A DNA stretch of 5,611 bases from Candidatus Thorarchaeota archaeon (GTDB lineage Archaea > Asgardarchaeota > Thorarchaeia > Thorarchaeales > Thorarchaeaceae): positions 1 to 5,611 of the forward strand of contig SDOA01000185.1 of the NCBI GenBank assembly GCA_004524595.1. The letters are read 5' to 3'. Positions 1 through 5,602 of the stretch are shown piece after piece. A model generated the notes under the pieces. That model was given only the letters and a program-made list of their open reading frames with translations. It had not been told where the DNA came from and did not search any database. A program made the position numbers and the translations under genes. The first letter of the stretch is position 1. Each line of letters starts with the position of its first letter.

Positions 1-306
1 ACTGAGAGATTAGCAAGTAATACACACGTAAGATTTGATGGAATTGAGGGTGAATCAATCCTTCTCTCATTCAAAGACAAAGGCATTGCAATTTCTACAG
101 GATCTGCATGTACATCAAAGACCTTGGAGCCATCTCATACTTTAATAGCGACAGGTCTTCTTCATGAAGAGGCTCATGGTTCACTACAAATAACAACTGG
201 CAGATTCAATACAAATGATGATATTGACAGAGTCTTAGAAGCCATCCCTGAGGTCGTATCAAGGCTAAGAGACCTGTCACCAATCTATAAACCAAAGAGG
301 GTGTAG
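1..306 (+). CDS. iscS: Cysteine desulfurase (IscS/NifS family), C-terminal 101 residues; 5' end outside window
   Basis: This is the tail of a PLP-dependent cysteine desulfurase, which takes sulfur from L-cysteine as an enzyme persulfide and hands it to a scaffold protein for Fe-S cluster assembly in the cytoplasm. The open frame enters from the left edge and stops at TAG 304-306. Fragment residues 32-39 read STGSACTS, the mobile catalytic loop, with the persulfide-forming cysteine at fragment residue 37 (bases 109-111). It is followed by the family-typical LEPSHTL segment and by ITTGRFNT, matching the (F)SxGRFTT stretch of IscS, and then the C-terminal helix. The short cysteine loop is that of group I (NifS/IscS) and not SufS. 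Roughly three quarters of the usual ~400-residue protein, including the PLP lysine, lies outside. The iscU start is five bases after the stop, so the two are surely co-transcribed. Confidence 0.95.
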   Translation, partial: TERLASNTHVRFDGIEGESILLSFKDKGIAISTGSACTSKTLEPSHTLIATGLLHEEAHGSLQITTGRFNTNDDIDRVLEAIPEVVSRLRDLSPIYKPKRV

Positions 307-311
307 AAAAA

Positions 312-1088
312 ATGAAGTCGACAAAATATAGTGAAAAAGTCTTAGACCACTTCCGAAATCCTAGAAATGTAGGTATTTTAGAGGGAGATGATGTTGCAGT
401 TGGAAAAGTAGGAAATCCCACGTGTGGTGACATCATGGAGGTCTTCATCAAAGTTGATGGGGACATAATTACTGATGCAAAATTTAGGACCTTTGGTTGT
501 GGATCAGCTATAGCGACAACAAGTATGACCACTGAAATGGTCAAAGGAATGACTCTTGATGATGCATTGAAAGTGACAAGGCAGGATGTCGCCGACGAAC
601 TTGATGGGCTACCCCCAATTAAGATGCACTGCTCAAACCTCGCAGCGGATGCTCTTCATGAGGCGATCAAAAATTATCGCAGAGGAATAGGTAAAGAGAT
701 TCTTGAGGAAAAATTCGATGATGAAGAACACCATTGTGTTATTGGACAGGACAAGTTCCTGAACAAGGGGGTATGGTACACTATCGATGATGAAAATGAA
801 CTAAAGAATCAGAGAATACTCATCCTTCATTCTGGAGACGAATCAATCGAACAAGCACTTGACTTGACAGAGGTAAGTGACCGTGTGATTCTCCTTACAC
901 CCGAGAAAGAAATAGTAACCACGCCCGAACTTGAAAAACAACTCGAAGAATCATCTGTAAAGATACTCTATGAGTCACGATTACTCGAAATACGAGGAGA
1001 ATTTGAAGTGGAGAAGGTCCTAATCAAAAACTTGGATGAGGATGAAGACTATGAACTCTTCGTAGATGCGGTCATAATCATCGAGTAG
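312..1088 (+). CDS. iscU: IscU/NifU-type Fe-S scaffold fused to a degenerate thioredoxin-reductase-like domain
   Basis: The 258-residue product begins with a complete IscU domain (about residues 1-128), on which Fe-S clusters are built from IscS-derived sulfur. The three ligand cysteines are present: C38 in NPTCGD (with D40), C63 in FGCGSA and C107 in KMHCSN. An LPPIK motif (100-104) matches the LPPVK chaperone-recognition site of bacterial IscU. Ordinary IscU proteins end near residue 130; this one continues. Residues 143-258 follow the order of the thioredoxin reductase NADPH domain: IGQDKFLNKGVWY (cf. GxxxFxGRGVSYC), ILILHSGDESIEQAL (cf. VxVxGGGDSAxEEAL), a beta-strand RVILL, and a final VDAVIIIE (cf. 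VDGVFxxIG). The CATC motif is TIDD (157-160) and the GGGD glycines are partly lost, so reductase activity is unlikely. ATG 312 has GGTG at 300-303 as a weak ribosome site. The scaffold call is firm; the tail call rests on motif reading. Confidence 0.93.
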   Translation: MKSTKYSEKVLDHFRNPRNVGILEGDDVAVGKVGNPTCGDIMEVFIKVDGDIITDAKFRTFGCGSAIATTSMTTEMVKGMTLDDALKVTRQDVADELDGLPPIKMHCSNLAADALHEAIKNYRRGIGKEILEEKFDDEEHHCVIGQDKFLNKGVWYTIDDENELKNQRILILHSGDESIEQALDLTEVSDRVILLTPEKEIVTTPELEKQLEESSVKILYESRLLEIRGEFEVEKVLIKNLDEDEDYELFVDAVIIIE

Positions 1089-1135
1089 AATGATACGTCA
1101 AGTACAAATTTGAGAATACCCGTATCAGAGATGTC

Positions 1136-1597
1136 ATGTTAGAAATACGTGCAACATCTGATAGAGACTTGGATCTCATAAAAAATTTGTATCTTAGAGA
1201 AGTCGAAGAGCATAATGAACATGCAGCAGAATTCGCAGAAGATCTGATATGTCGTTTTAAAACACTATTGGCCCTTCAGAATAATGAGCTCGTGGGATTA
1301 CTCAGTTGGGATACGCGAGGAGGTTACGAAGATGGTGTCATTGAACTAGTAACCATTGGGGTCAATGAATCATCCAAGAGACAGGGTATCGCAACAAAAT
1401 TGGTCGAATCATTGATTGATAATGCGTCTGAGTTTTACACCAATAAGGGACACAAATTACGAGTGATCATTTTGTTTATGGAACGGCAAAATGATGTGGC
1501 AAGAGAGTTCTATACCAAACTCGGATTCTCCGAAGAAGCTGTGTTAAGACAGCTTTACCCACATGACGATGGTGTGGTCTGGACACGGCATCTATAA
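1136..1597 (+). CDS. GNAT-family N-acetyltransferase
   Basis: The 153-residue product is a single GNAT domain that would move an acetyl group from acetyl-CoA to an amine; the substrate cannot be read from the sequence. Motif A, which holds the CoA pyrophosphate, is at about 71-93: the strand LVTIGV is followed by KRQGIATKL (81-89), fitting the (Q/R)xxGx(G/A) signature. Motif B is at about 119-131, where NDVAREFYTKLGF has the usual Asn and the FYxKLGF strand. The N-terminal part (EIRATSDRDLDLIKNL) has the typical first strand and helix. Its length is normal for a stand-alone GNAT. It starts 47 bases after iscU with no clear terminator between, so it may be part of the same transcript, but ATG 1136 has no good ribosome site. 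RimI-like protein acetylation is one possibility. Confidence 0.88.
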   Translation: MLEIRATSDRDLDLIKNLYLREVEEHNEHAAEFAEDLICRFKTLLALQNNELVGLLSWDTRGGYEDGVIELVTIGVNESSKRQGIATKLVESLIDNASEFYTNKGHKLRVIILFMERQNDVAREFYTKLGFSEEAVLRQLYPHDDGVVWTRHL

Positions 1598-1630
1598 TTG
1601 ACTAGCAGTACGTAAAGGTAATAGAACATT

Positions 1631-1638
1631 CAATATAG
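1631..1638 (+). promoter_or_regulatory. Possible TATA box of the 1661 gene
   Basis: CAATATAG is centred about 26 bases before ATG 1661, the archaeal TATA-to-start-site distance. This would give a leaderless mRNA and would explain the missing ribosome site. The match to a TATA consensus is mediocre and such strings are common in AT-rich DNA. Confidence 0.25.
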
Positions 1639-1660
1639 AGTCTTTGGATTTGATGTTACC

Positions 1661-2371
1661 ATGGAGAAGAATGGAGGTATCGGTACACTTCAAGAGAGCT
1701 CACTTCACGCTTCTATAAAGAAACTATACGAAGCTCCTGGTACTCGAACAGAAGTGAATATTGATGGCTACATTGTGGATGTAGTCAAAGATGACCTCCT
1801 TATAGAAATTCAGACGCGTAATTTTTCTGTGATTAAAGACAAATTATTCAAACTCATGAAAGAGCATCCAATCAGATTGGTCCATCCCATTCCAGTTGAG
1901 AAGTGGGTGGTTCGTCAGGCAATAGATGGCCAAACAGAATTCAGCAGGAGACTATCGCCAAAAAAGATGCGATTAGAGCATTTGTTTGAAGAGTTAGTCA
2001 GAATACCTACATATATTCTGCATCATAACTTCTCACTTGAAATCATATTAACAAAAGAGGAGGAGATACGAGTTAATGATGGTAGAGGTAGTTGGAGGAA
2101 ACGTGGGTGGAGCAATGTCGATAGACGACTTATCGAAGTCATCGATAGACGACTGTATTCAGAGCCTCAGGACTTTCTCCACTTCATACCTGAAACACTT
2201 GTACAACCATTTACCACCAAGACTCTTGCTGAAGCGTGTGGAATCTCAAAACGTTTAGCACAAAAGATGACATATTGTATGCGAAAGATGAGTGTTCTGA
2301 AAACTATGGGAAAAGATGGTAATTCCTATCTTTATTCTAGGTCTCAATTTGCGTATCACGACCAAGTGTAA
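1661..2371 (+). CDS. Uncharacterised protein with PD-(D/E)XK-like core and C-terminal winged helix
   Basis: I cannot name this 236-residue protein securely, but its layout is clear. An N-terminal helix LQESSLHASIKKLY (10-23) is followed by strands carrying D35, D40 and then LIEIQTRN (47-54). The order acidic helix residue (E12), Asp (D40), then E49-x-Q51 resembles a PD-(D/E)XK nuclease-type core with Gln in place of the last Lys. This is inference. VHPIPVEKWVVR (74-85) follows as a probable strand pair. Residues 135-165 are Arg-rich (RGSWRKRGW...VDRRLIEVIDRRLY), fit to touch nucleic acid. From about 183, FTTKTLAEACGISKRLAQKMTYCM reads as the helix-turn-helix of a winged helix, and YLYSRS as its last strand. 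Nothing suggests membrane location. A TATA-like CAATATAG lies about 30 bases before the ATG, so the message could be leaderless. It may be a nuclease, a DNA-repair accessory protein or a regulator with a dead nuclease fold. Confidence 0.85.
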   Translation: MEKNGGIGTLQESSLHASIKKLYEAPGTRTEVNIDGYIVDVVKDDLLIEIQTRNFSVIKDKLFKLMKEHPIRLVHPIPVEKWVVRQAIDGQTEFSRRLSPKKMRLEHLFEELVRIPTYILHHNFSLEIILTKEEEIRVNDGRGSWRKRGWSNVDRRLIEVIDRRLYSEPQDFLHFIPETLVQPFTTKTLAEACGISKRLAQKMTYCMRKMSVLKTMGKDGNSYLYSRSQFAYHDQV

Positions 2372-2381
2372 ATCGAAGCAA

Positions 2382-2396
2382 AGGGAGGTTCTCCCT
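2382..2396 (+). terminator. Hairpin just after the 1661 gene, weak terminator candidate
   Basis: AGGGAG and CTCCCT form a perfect six-pair stem around a GTT loop, starting eleven bases after the stop at 2371. No T-run follows, so it is neither a classic intrinsic nor a classic archaeal terminator. Stems of this size also occur by chance several times in a window of this length; its position is the only support. Confidence 0.25.
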
Positions 2397-2450
2397 GAGA
2401 TCGAATCATCGTTTATAGATAGGTCCTCTTGTTGGCAAGAAGACATTGTT

Positions 2451-2474
2451 ATACCGCATAGTTGTTAGCGGTAT
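2451..2474. promoter_or_regulatory. Inverted repeat upstream of the winged-helix gene, possible operator
   Basis: ATACCGC (2451-2457) and GCGGTAT (2468-2474) are a perfect 7-base inverted repeat with a 10-base spacer, about 70 bases before the TATA box at 2543. The arm spacing of about 17 bases centre to centre differs from one helical turn. A few such repeats are expected by chance in this window. The right half continues as CGGTATCAGG, which also occurs at 3361-3370 beside the promoter of the thioredoxin-fold gene. Confidence 0.22.
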
Positions 2475-2542
2475 CAGGCAATGCCAAATTTGCACAATTG
2501 AGGTTGATGTTGGAGCTATGTGTACGTACTTTGTTAATAATA

Positions 2543-2553
2543 CTTATATTAAA
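2543..2553 (+). promoter_or_regulatory. TATA box for the winged-helix regulator gene
   Basis: CTTATATTAAA is a good archaeal TATA box. Transcription would begin near 2573-2575, leaving a leader of about 70 bases before the preferred TTG start at 2644. A leader of that length fits the presence of a ribosome site (GGTGA at 2634-2638). Confidence 0.5.
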
Positions 2554-2643
2554 CACATTCAAGAATTATGGCAACCTACACCAAGAGATAGAGTGTCATT
2601 GTGACAGTAATATCTTGTGTGTGGTAGCAGCAGGGTGAAAAGA

Positions 2644-2928
2644 TTGAGCATATCGGTTAGTTTCACAAAGAGTACACTCATTGTATTAGAGAAACTAAGG
2701 ACTGATGGACCAATGTGTCCAGCAGAACTTGCCAAGGAGAGTGGGCTTGCAATGAGAACAGTAACTCTAGCTCTCAAAACATTGCAGTCCAACCATCTTT
2801 GTAGAAAAGTACCCAATCTTTCGGATATGCGGAAACCACTCTATCATGCGGACCATGCAAAGGTCAGAGAACTCCAAAGAAATATCGAGATTTGGAGAAG
2901 CATGGCAAATATCCAAGTACCGAGATAG
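2644..2928 (+). CDS. Small winged helix-turn-helix transcriptional regulator
   Basis: This is a DNA-binding regulator of MarR/ArsR-like winged-helix type, about 94 residues, with no ligand domain. I chose TTG 2644 because GGTGA (2634-2638) lies five bases before it, the same spacing seen before 4042. The frame stays open back to GTG 2635 and GTG 2617 (103 residues), neither with a ribosome site. Counting from GTG 2617, residues 17-30 form the first helix (TKSTLIVLEKLRTD). GPMCPAELAKESG (31-43) is the second helix and turn, LAMRTVTLALKTLQSN (44-59) the recognition helix with the typical RTV...AL..L pattern, and LCRKVPNLSDMRKPLYHA (61-78) the wing. The C-terminal helix VRELQRNIEIW may dimerise. 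It converges on the thioredoxin-fold gene with 40 bases between stops. The target is unknown; self-regulation or control of the neighbour is inference. Confidence 0.82.
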   Translation: MSISVSFTKSTLIVLEKLRTDGPMCPAELAKESGLAMRTVTLALKTLQSNHLCRKVPNLSDMRKPLYHADHAKVRELQRNIEIWRSMANIQVPR

Positions 2929-2968
2929 AGGTATTTGAAGAAATATCAAAGTAGAACCAATCTTTTGA

Positions 2969-3322
2969 TCAGCTATCTTCCTCTCTGTAACCTTGAAAAC
3001 AACCATTCAATACTGCATGCATTACAGCGGCTCTTGCAACATCTATATCGGGGAAGCCAATTAATACCTCTTGACATATCCTCATTGCCGGAAGTCCTGC
3101 AGGATGAGGAAGATCACAAACACTATCTTGTTGATTAACATCTACGATGTGTACCACATTAGGTGATAGCCCAAAATCTGAGATGACAGTATACAATAAT
3201 TCAAGCGCAGCATCACACAATATGCATTGCTCACTATTATAAAGAATAATGCAGCTACATCGGCCACAATCAGTCTTTCCTATATCAATGGGTAAAACTG
3301 CTGATTCTGTTCTTACTGTCAT
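2969..3322 (-). CDS. Small thioredoxin/glutaredoxin-fold protein with extra CxxCxC cluster
   Basis: The 117-residue product is a cytoplasmic thioredoxin-fold protein; no signal peptide or membrane segment is seen. The strand CIILYNSEQC leads into an active-site CILC (C33-C36) at the start of a helix, as in glutaredoxin-like proteins. Then come strand VVHIVDVN (56-63), a loop, and GLPAMRIC (76-83) with a probable cis-proline at P78, strand EVLIGF and a closing helix VARAAVMHAVLNG. Unusually, DCGRCSC (C19, C22, C24) sits just before the first strand, so five cysteines lie within 18 residues. Together with C69, C83 and C108 the protein is cysteine-rich. The added CxxCxC could bind metal or form a second disulfide relay; this is inference. 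ATG 3322 is about 8 bases downstream of the start site predicted from a TATA box at 3353-3359. Thiol-disulfide exchange is the likely activity; the substrate is unknown. Confidence 0.82.
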   Translation of the reverse strand: MTVRTESAVLPIDIGKTDCGRCSCIILYNSEQCILCDAALELLYTVISDFGLSPNVVHIVDVNQQDSVCDLPHPAGLPAMRICQEVLIGFPDIDVARAAVMHAVLNGCFQGYREEDS

Positions 3323-3352
3323 TTCTTATCAGTGAAAATATAACAAATAATG

Positions 3353-3359
3353 AATATAA
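3353..3359 (-). promoter_or_regulatory. TATA box for the thioredoxin-fold gene
   Basis: Read on the minus strand, TTATATT is preceded directly by ACCGG, where a BRE would sit. Transcription would start near 3330, giving a very short leader before ATG 3322. A second TATA-like run at 3335-3344 is too close to the start to serve that ATG. Confidence 0.45.
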
Positions 3360-3408
3360 CCGGTATCAGGAGGTATTTCATAACTAGAATGGCTTCTAAC
3401 AGCCTACG

Positions 3409-3436
3409 GAGGTGTTTTATCAGAGGTGTTTTTGAT
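3409..3436. repeat. Tandem 14-base direct repeat, possible regulatory site
   Basis: GAGGTGTTTTATCA (3409-3422) is followed at once by GAGGTGTTTTTGAT (3423-3436), with the first ten bases identical. A looser relative, GAGGTATTTCAT, lies at 3370-3381. All three are in the 222-base gap between the thioredoxin-fold gene and the membrane-protein gene, upstream of the former's TATA box. No other gene or structure is seen in this gap. They could be binding sites for a regulator. Confidence 0.3.
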
Positions 3437-3544
3437 AGTTGTTGATTTCCTTGACTATTCGATGACCTTGCCGCAAGATGCCACAATCATGTCTAATGAA
3501 TAACTTAACAAATGGTCATAGCTATTGGGGTATTACATGACTTT

Positions 3545-4042
3545 TCAATTATAAACAGATGTCTGGTTTTTGATTTCTCTCTTCAATACATTGCGGAGTA
3601 ATTTACCAATTACACCTCCAAGTATACCAAAAGTAACTGACACTACATAGATAACTGGTCCAATGAATATGATGATGACCAAATAACCAAGTCCTGCTAT
3701 GATCGTTTCGAGGAAATTGCCTTCAGACTGGTAGTTGAAAGTTCCTCGTAGTGCCCAAAGCGGTACAAAAATAGCAAGAACAAAAAGATCTGCATCAGGA
3801 CCAATATACTCTGGCAAAACAACTGGTGCTATGAGTATACCTAGCGGGATACTAATTATCCAAGTGAGGGCTGTTGCGAAGAGACCATTAGTTACTGTTC
3901 CTGCGATAATTCCTATGATAATTGCCATTATGAAGATCACAGGAATGCCAGCTGATATTGATGTTAACCATCCAGTCACAAAGTCTGAAAGAAAAAGACA
4001 GACTCCAATTAGTACGGCAAAGAGAAAATCACGACCGACCAC
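3545..4042 (-). CDS. Small multi-pass membrane protein of unknown function
   Basis: I do not recognise the family. With GTG 4042 as start the product is 165 residues and almost wholly hydrophobic. Membrane segments are likely at about 5-22, 31-50, 55-76, 84-98 and 112-143, the last long enough to be two. The C-terminus is basic (GKLLRNVLKREIK), suggesting it faces the cytoplasm by the positive-inside rule. Acidic PEYIGPDAD (77-85) and polar NYQSEGN (103-109) would form loops. There is no catalytic motif and no cleavable signal. The frame is open to TTG 4055-4057, but GGAGGTGA (4055-4048) ends five bases before GTG 4042, so the TTG overlaps the ribosome site and is rejected. It lies 79 bases downstream of the methylase stop on the same strand and may share its transcript. 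A link in function is not evident. Confidence 0.8.
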   Translation of the reverse strand: MVGRDFLFAVLIGVCLFLSDFVTGWLTSISAGIPVIFIMAIIIGIIAGTVTNGLFATALTWIISIPLGILIAPVVLPEYIGPDADLFVLAIFVPLWALRGTFNYQSEGNFLETIIAGLGYLVIIIFIGPVIYVVSVTFGILGGVIGKLLRNVLKREIKNQTSVYN

Positions 4043-4047
4043 TTCAA

Positions 4048-4055
4048 TCACCTCC
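4048..4055 (-). promoter_or_regulatory. Strong Shine-Dalgarno site deciding the start of the membrane-protein gene
   Basis: GGAGGTGA on the minus strand is fully complementary to the 3' end of 16S rRNA and stands five bases before GTG 4042. It rules out the longer TTG start, whose last base it contains. It also serves as the model for the GGTGA sites at 2634 and 5592. Confidence 0.75.
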
Positions 4056-4100
4056 AACGCTCAAGAATTAATGATGATTATGACAACGAACTTTCTTATC

Positions 4101-4120
4101 AATCAAGTGCTTCTTTGATT
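4101..4120 (-). terminator. AT-rich inverted repeat after the methylase stop
   Basis: AATCAA (4101-4106) and TTGATT (4115-4120) form a six-pair stem with an eight-base loop beginning two bases past the methylase stop. The stem is weak and no T-run follows. It is listed because of its place between two same-strand genes; read-through into the membrane-protein gene is quite possible. Confidence 0.2.
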
Positions 4121-4121
4121 A

Positions 4122-5471
4122 TTACTTGACGCCAATAACAATATACTCTGTCGGATATGCATTTGAAGTGGCATCTCTACTTGATGAGAATCTACCGGTT
4201 TCCTTGTTTCTTGTCTGAGGTAGTATTTTTGATGATATCATTCGCTTCACGATTTTTTCTATCTTAAATCCACAATGTATCAAGCTCTCAGTAAATACCT
4301 CTGCATTCAGAATATCAACGCCCTTTAGAATTGTATTCCCAATTACATAGCAACAATGTCCACCATCTTTTAGAATTCTATAGCTCTCATGAAATACTTC
4401 TTCCATATCACAGTAATACTCTCTGATCTCTTGTGTAGTCTTCTTATGTGGGTTGATTTTAGAGATAATCTCCTGAGCAATCTCACTTCTCGGATTCCTT
4501 TTTGAGGGAGAACAAGCACCTGTTCCAATGAACTCCTTTCGATGAGCAATGTAATCATCAGTAAGTTCGAGCCATAAGGTCGAAAGCTGATGAAGGTCTG
4601 CATATTCATAACTTGTAACATACGGACTGGAAGACACAATGAGGTCAACACAAGAGTCAGCAAGTGGTTGACTTCGAGCGTCGTTCTGAGAGATTTTTAG
4701 ATAGTCATTAATGTTGCATCGGACCTTTTTAGGAACTTTCTCGTAGAACGCTCTGTTGCCAAGAGCCATCTTTTTCAGATGACTTCTCAAAGAAGAGTAA
4801 GGATCCTTTAGCCTCTTAGTATGGTCTCTCGTGGGTTTGGTACTTCTTTGAAGCCAGATTGAGCAGTTCTTCAAAATGTGACTAAAAGCTACTAGAAGAA
4901 ATCTTCTTACAAGCAGGTCTGACTCGTTTAGAATGACCTTGAGAATTCTCCCAAGCTCTACTTTATTCTTCTCAGGAAACCAATAATCTATCCTCTCAAT
5001 ATTATTCTCTGGCAGTTGGATGAGAGCACTATCACCTGCTAGACCATTATCGGAGGAGGTAGGTCTTATCCGTTCCAAAAATTGCTTGATTTTCAGATCG
5101 AGATAAGAAGGATTGATGGGAACTGATTTTGCCTGTGTCATCAGAAGGGCAATTCCATTGATATCAGTACCACTCGCAATGTACCCTCGTGATACTGCAG
5201 TAACAATGGTGGTTCCACTTCCAAAAAATGGGTCATTGATGTGCGCATGATTTGAAGTCACATATTCATCAAAGAGTCTCTCGACAACTTGAGGGATGAA
5301 TTTAGCAGGATACCGATGATACCCATGAGTCCATTTGGTTGTCTCAGTTCTAGAGACATCAGCAAAAGACCAAGATGGGTCAACCTCTACCTCTCGGAAC
5401 ATCTGAAGTACTTTGGGCTTTATAGACTCCATCTCACAGGCTTCCATTAATTTGTGGTGCTCCAGTATCAT
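4122..5471 (-). CDS. Amino-DNA methyltransferase (probable N4-cytosine or N6-adenine modification methylase)
   Basis: The product transfers a methyl group from S-adenosylmethionine to an exocyclic amino group in DNA. Motifs run in the order X (HGYHRYPAKFIP, 49-60), I (DPFFGSGTT, 80-88, the SAM-binding loop), II (GTDIN, D103), III (GDSA, 146-149), a long middle part 150-270 likely including target recognition, IV (SSPY, 281-284), and GYRI-like VI/VII (ESYRILKDGGHCCYVIGN, 362-379). This X-I-TRD-IV order fits the alpha-like arrangement. Motif IV is usually SPPY or DPPY; here the first proline is serine. The remainder SYEYADLHQLSTLWL after motif IV is family-like and the frame is unbroken. The longest frame begins at ATG 5471 (449 residues), but a TATA box overlaps that codon. 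ATG 5447 (441 residues, leaderless) fits the promoter at least as well, and conservation seems to begin only near residue 28. No endonuclease partner is visible. Confidence 0.9.
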   Translation of the reverse strand: MILEHHKLMEACEMESIKPKVLQMFREVEVDPSWSFADVSRTETTKWTHGYHRYPAKFIPQVVERLFDEYVTSNHAHINDPFFGSGTTIVTAVSRGYIASGTDINGIALLMTQAKSVPINPSYLDLKIKQFLERIRPTSSDNGLAGDSALIQLPENNIERIDYWFPEKNKVELGRILKVILNESDLLVRRFLLVAFSHILKNCSIWLQRSTKPTRDHTKRLKDPYSSLRSHLKKMALGNRAFYEKVPKKVRCNINDYLKISQNDARSQPLADSCVDLIVSSSPYVTSYEYADLHQLSTLWLELTDDYIAHRKEFIGTGACSPSKRNPRSEIAQEIISKINPHKKTTQEIREYYCDMEEVFHESYRILKDGGHCCYVIGNTILKGVDILNAEVFTESLIHCGFKIEKIVKRMISSKILPQTRNKETGRFSSSRDATSNAYPTEYIVIGVK

Positions 5472-5476
5472 ATAAA
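5471..5476 (-). promoter_or_regulatory. TATA box overlapping the longest methylase start
   Basis: Minus-strand TTTATA is followed directly by TGATAC, so it shares base 5471 with the outermost ATG. A start site about 26 bases downstream of its centre falls at 5447, exactly on the in-frame ATG of codon 9, which would make a leaderless message. Confidence 0.4.
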
Positions 5477-5520
5477 CAGTCAGTGCAATCTTGAGAATGT
5501 TCCATGAACCAAATCAGAGT

Positions 5521-5549
5521 GTGACTCACTGGGTTTATATCGAGTGACT
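5521..5549. promoter_or_regulatory. TATA box of a divergent gene flanked by short repeats
   Basis: TTTATAT (5534-5540) lies about 65 bases before the probable + strand start at 5603, predicting a leader of about 40 bases. It is bracketed by TCACT (5526-5530) and AGTGA (5543-5547), an inverted repeat, and by two copies of GTGACT (5521-5526 and 5544-5549). A repressor dimer bound here would cover the TATA box. The repeats are short, so only the placement is suggestive. Confidence 0.35.
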
Positions 5550-5602
5550 TCTCTACGCAGTATTCAATAATGTTACTGTACCCGTTAACAAGGTGATAGT
5601 GA

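Noticed and set aside
206..544. Minus-strand open frame of 112 codons opposite iscS/iscU
   Set aside because: It lies antisense to two firmly identified genes, has no ribosome site and no recognisable domain.
1122..1128. GTATCAG before the GNAT gene, similar to sites at 2471 and 3363
   Set aside because: A 7-base string is expected about once per window on both strands, and the flanks do not match.
2485..2492. Palindrome CAAATTTG, also at 1105-1112
   Set aside because: Short AT-rich palindromes are common here and neither copy is placed consistently relative to a start.
2934..2950. TTTGA/TCAAA inverted repeat between the convergent genes as a two-way terminator
   Set aside because: Only five AT-rich pairs with a seven-base loop; too weak to support.
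2767..3138. Open frames on both strands across the convergent gene ends (2767-3006 minus, 2935-3138 plus)
   Set aside because: Both overlap the winged-helix and thioredoxin-fold genes in other frames and show low-complexity, domain-free translations.
3389..3445. Possible 18-codon + strand gene starting ATG 3389 after GGAGGT
   Set aside because: The ribosome site is too far from the ATG (about 14 bases), the product is tiny and featureless, and the codons cover the repeat array.
3735..4118. Plus-strand open frame of 127 codons opposite the membrane protein
   Set aside because: Its Lys/Thr/Ile-rich translation is what results from reading a hydrophobic gene antisense; the minus-strand frame has a perfect ribosome site.
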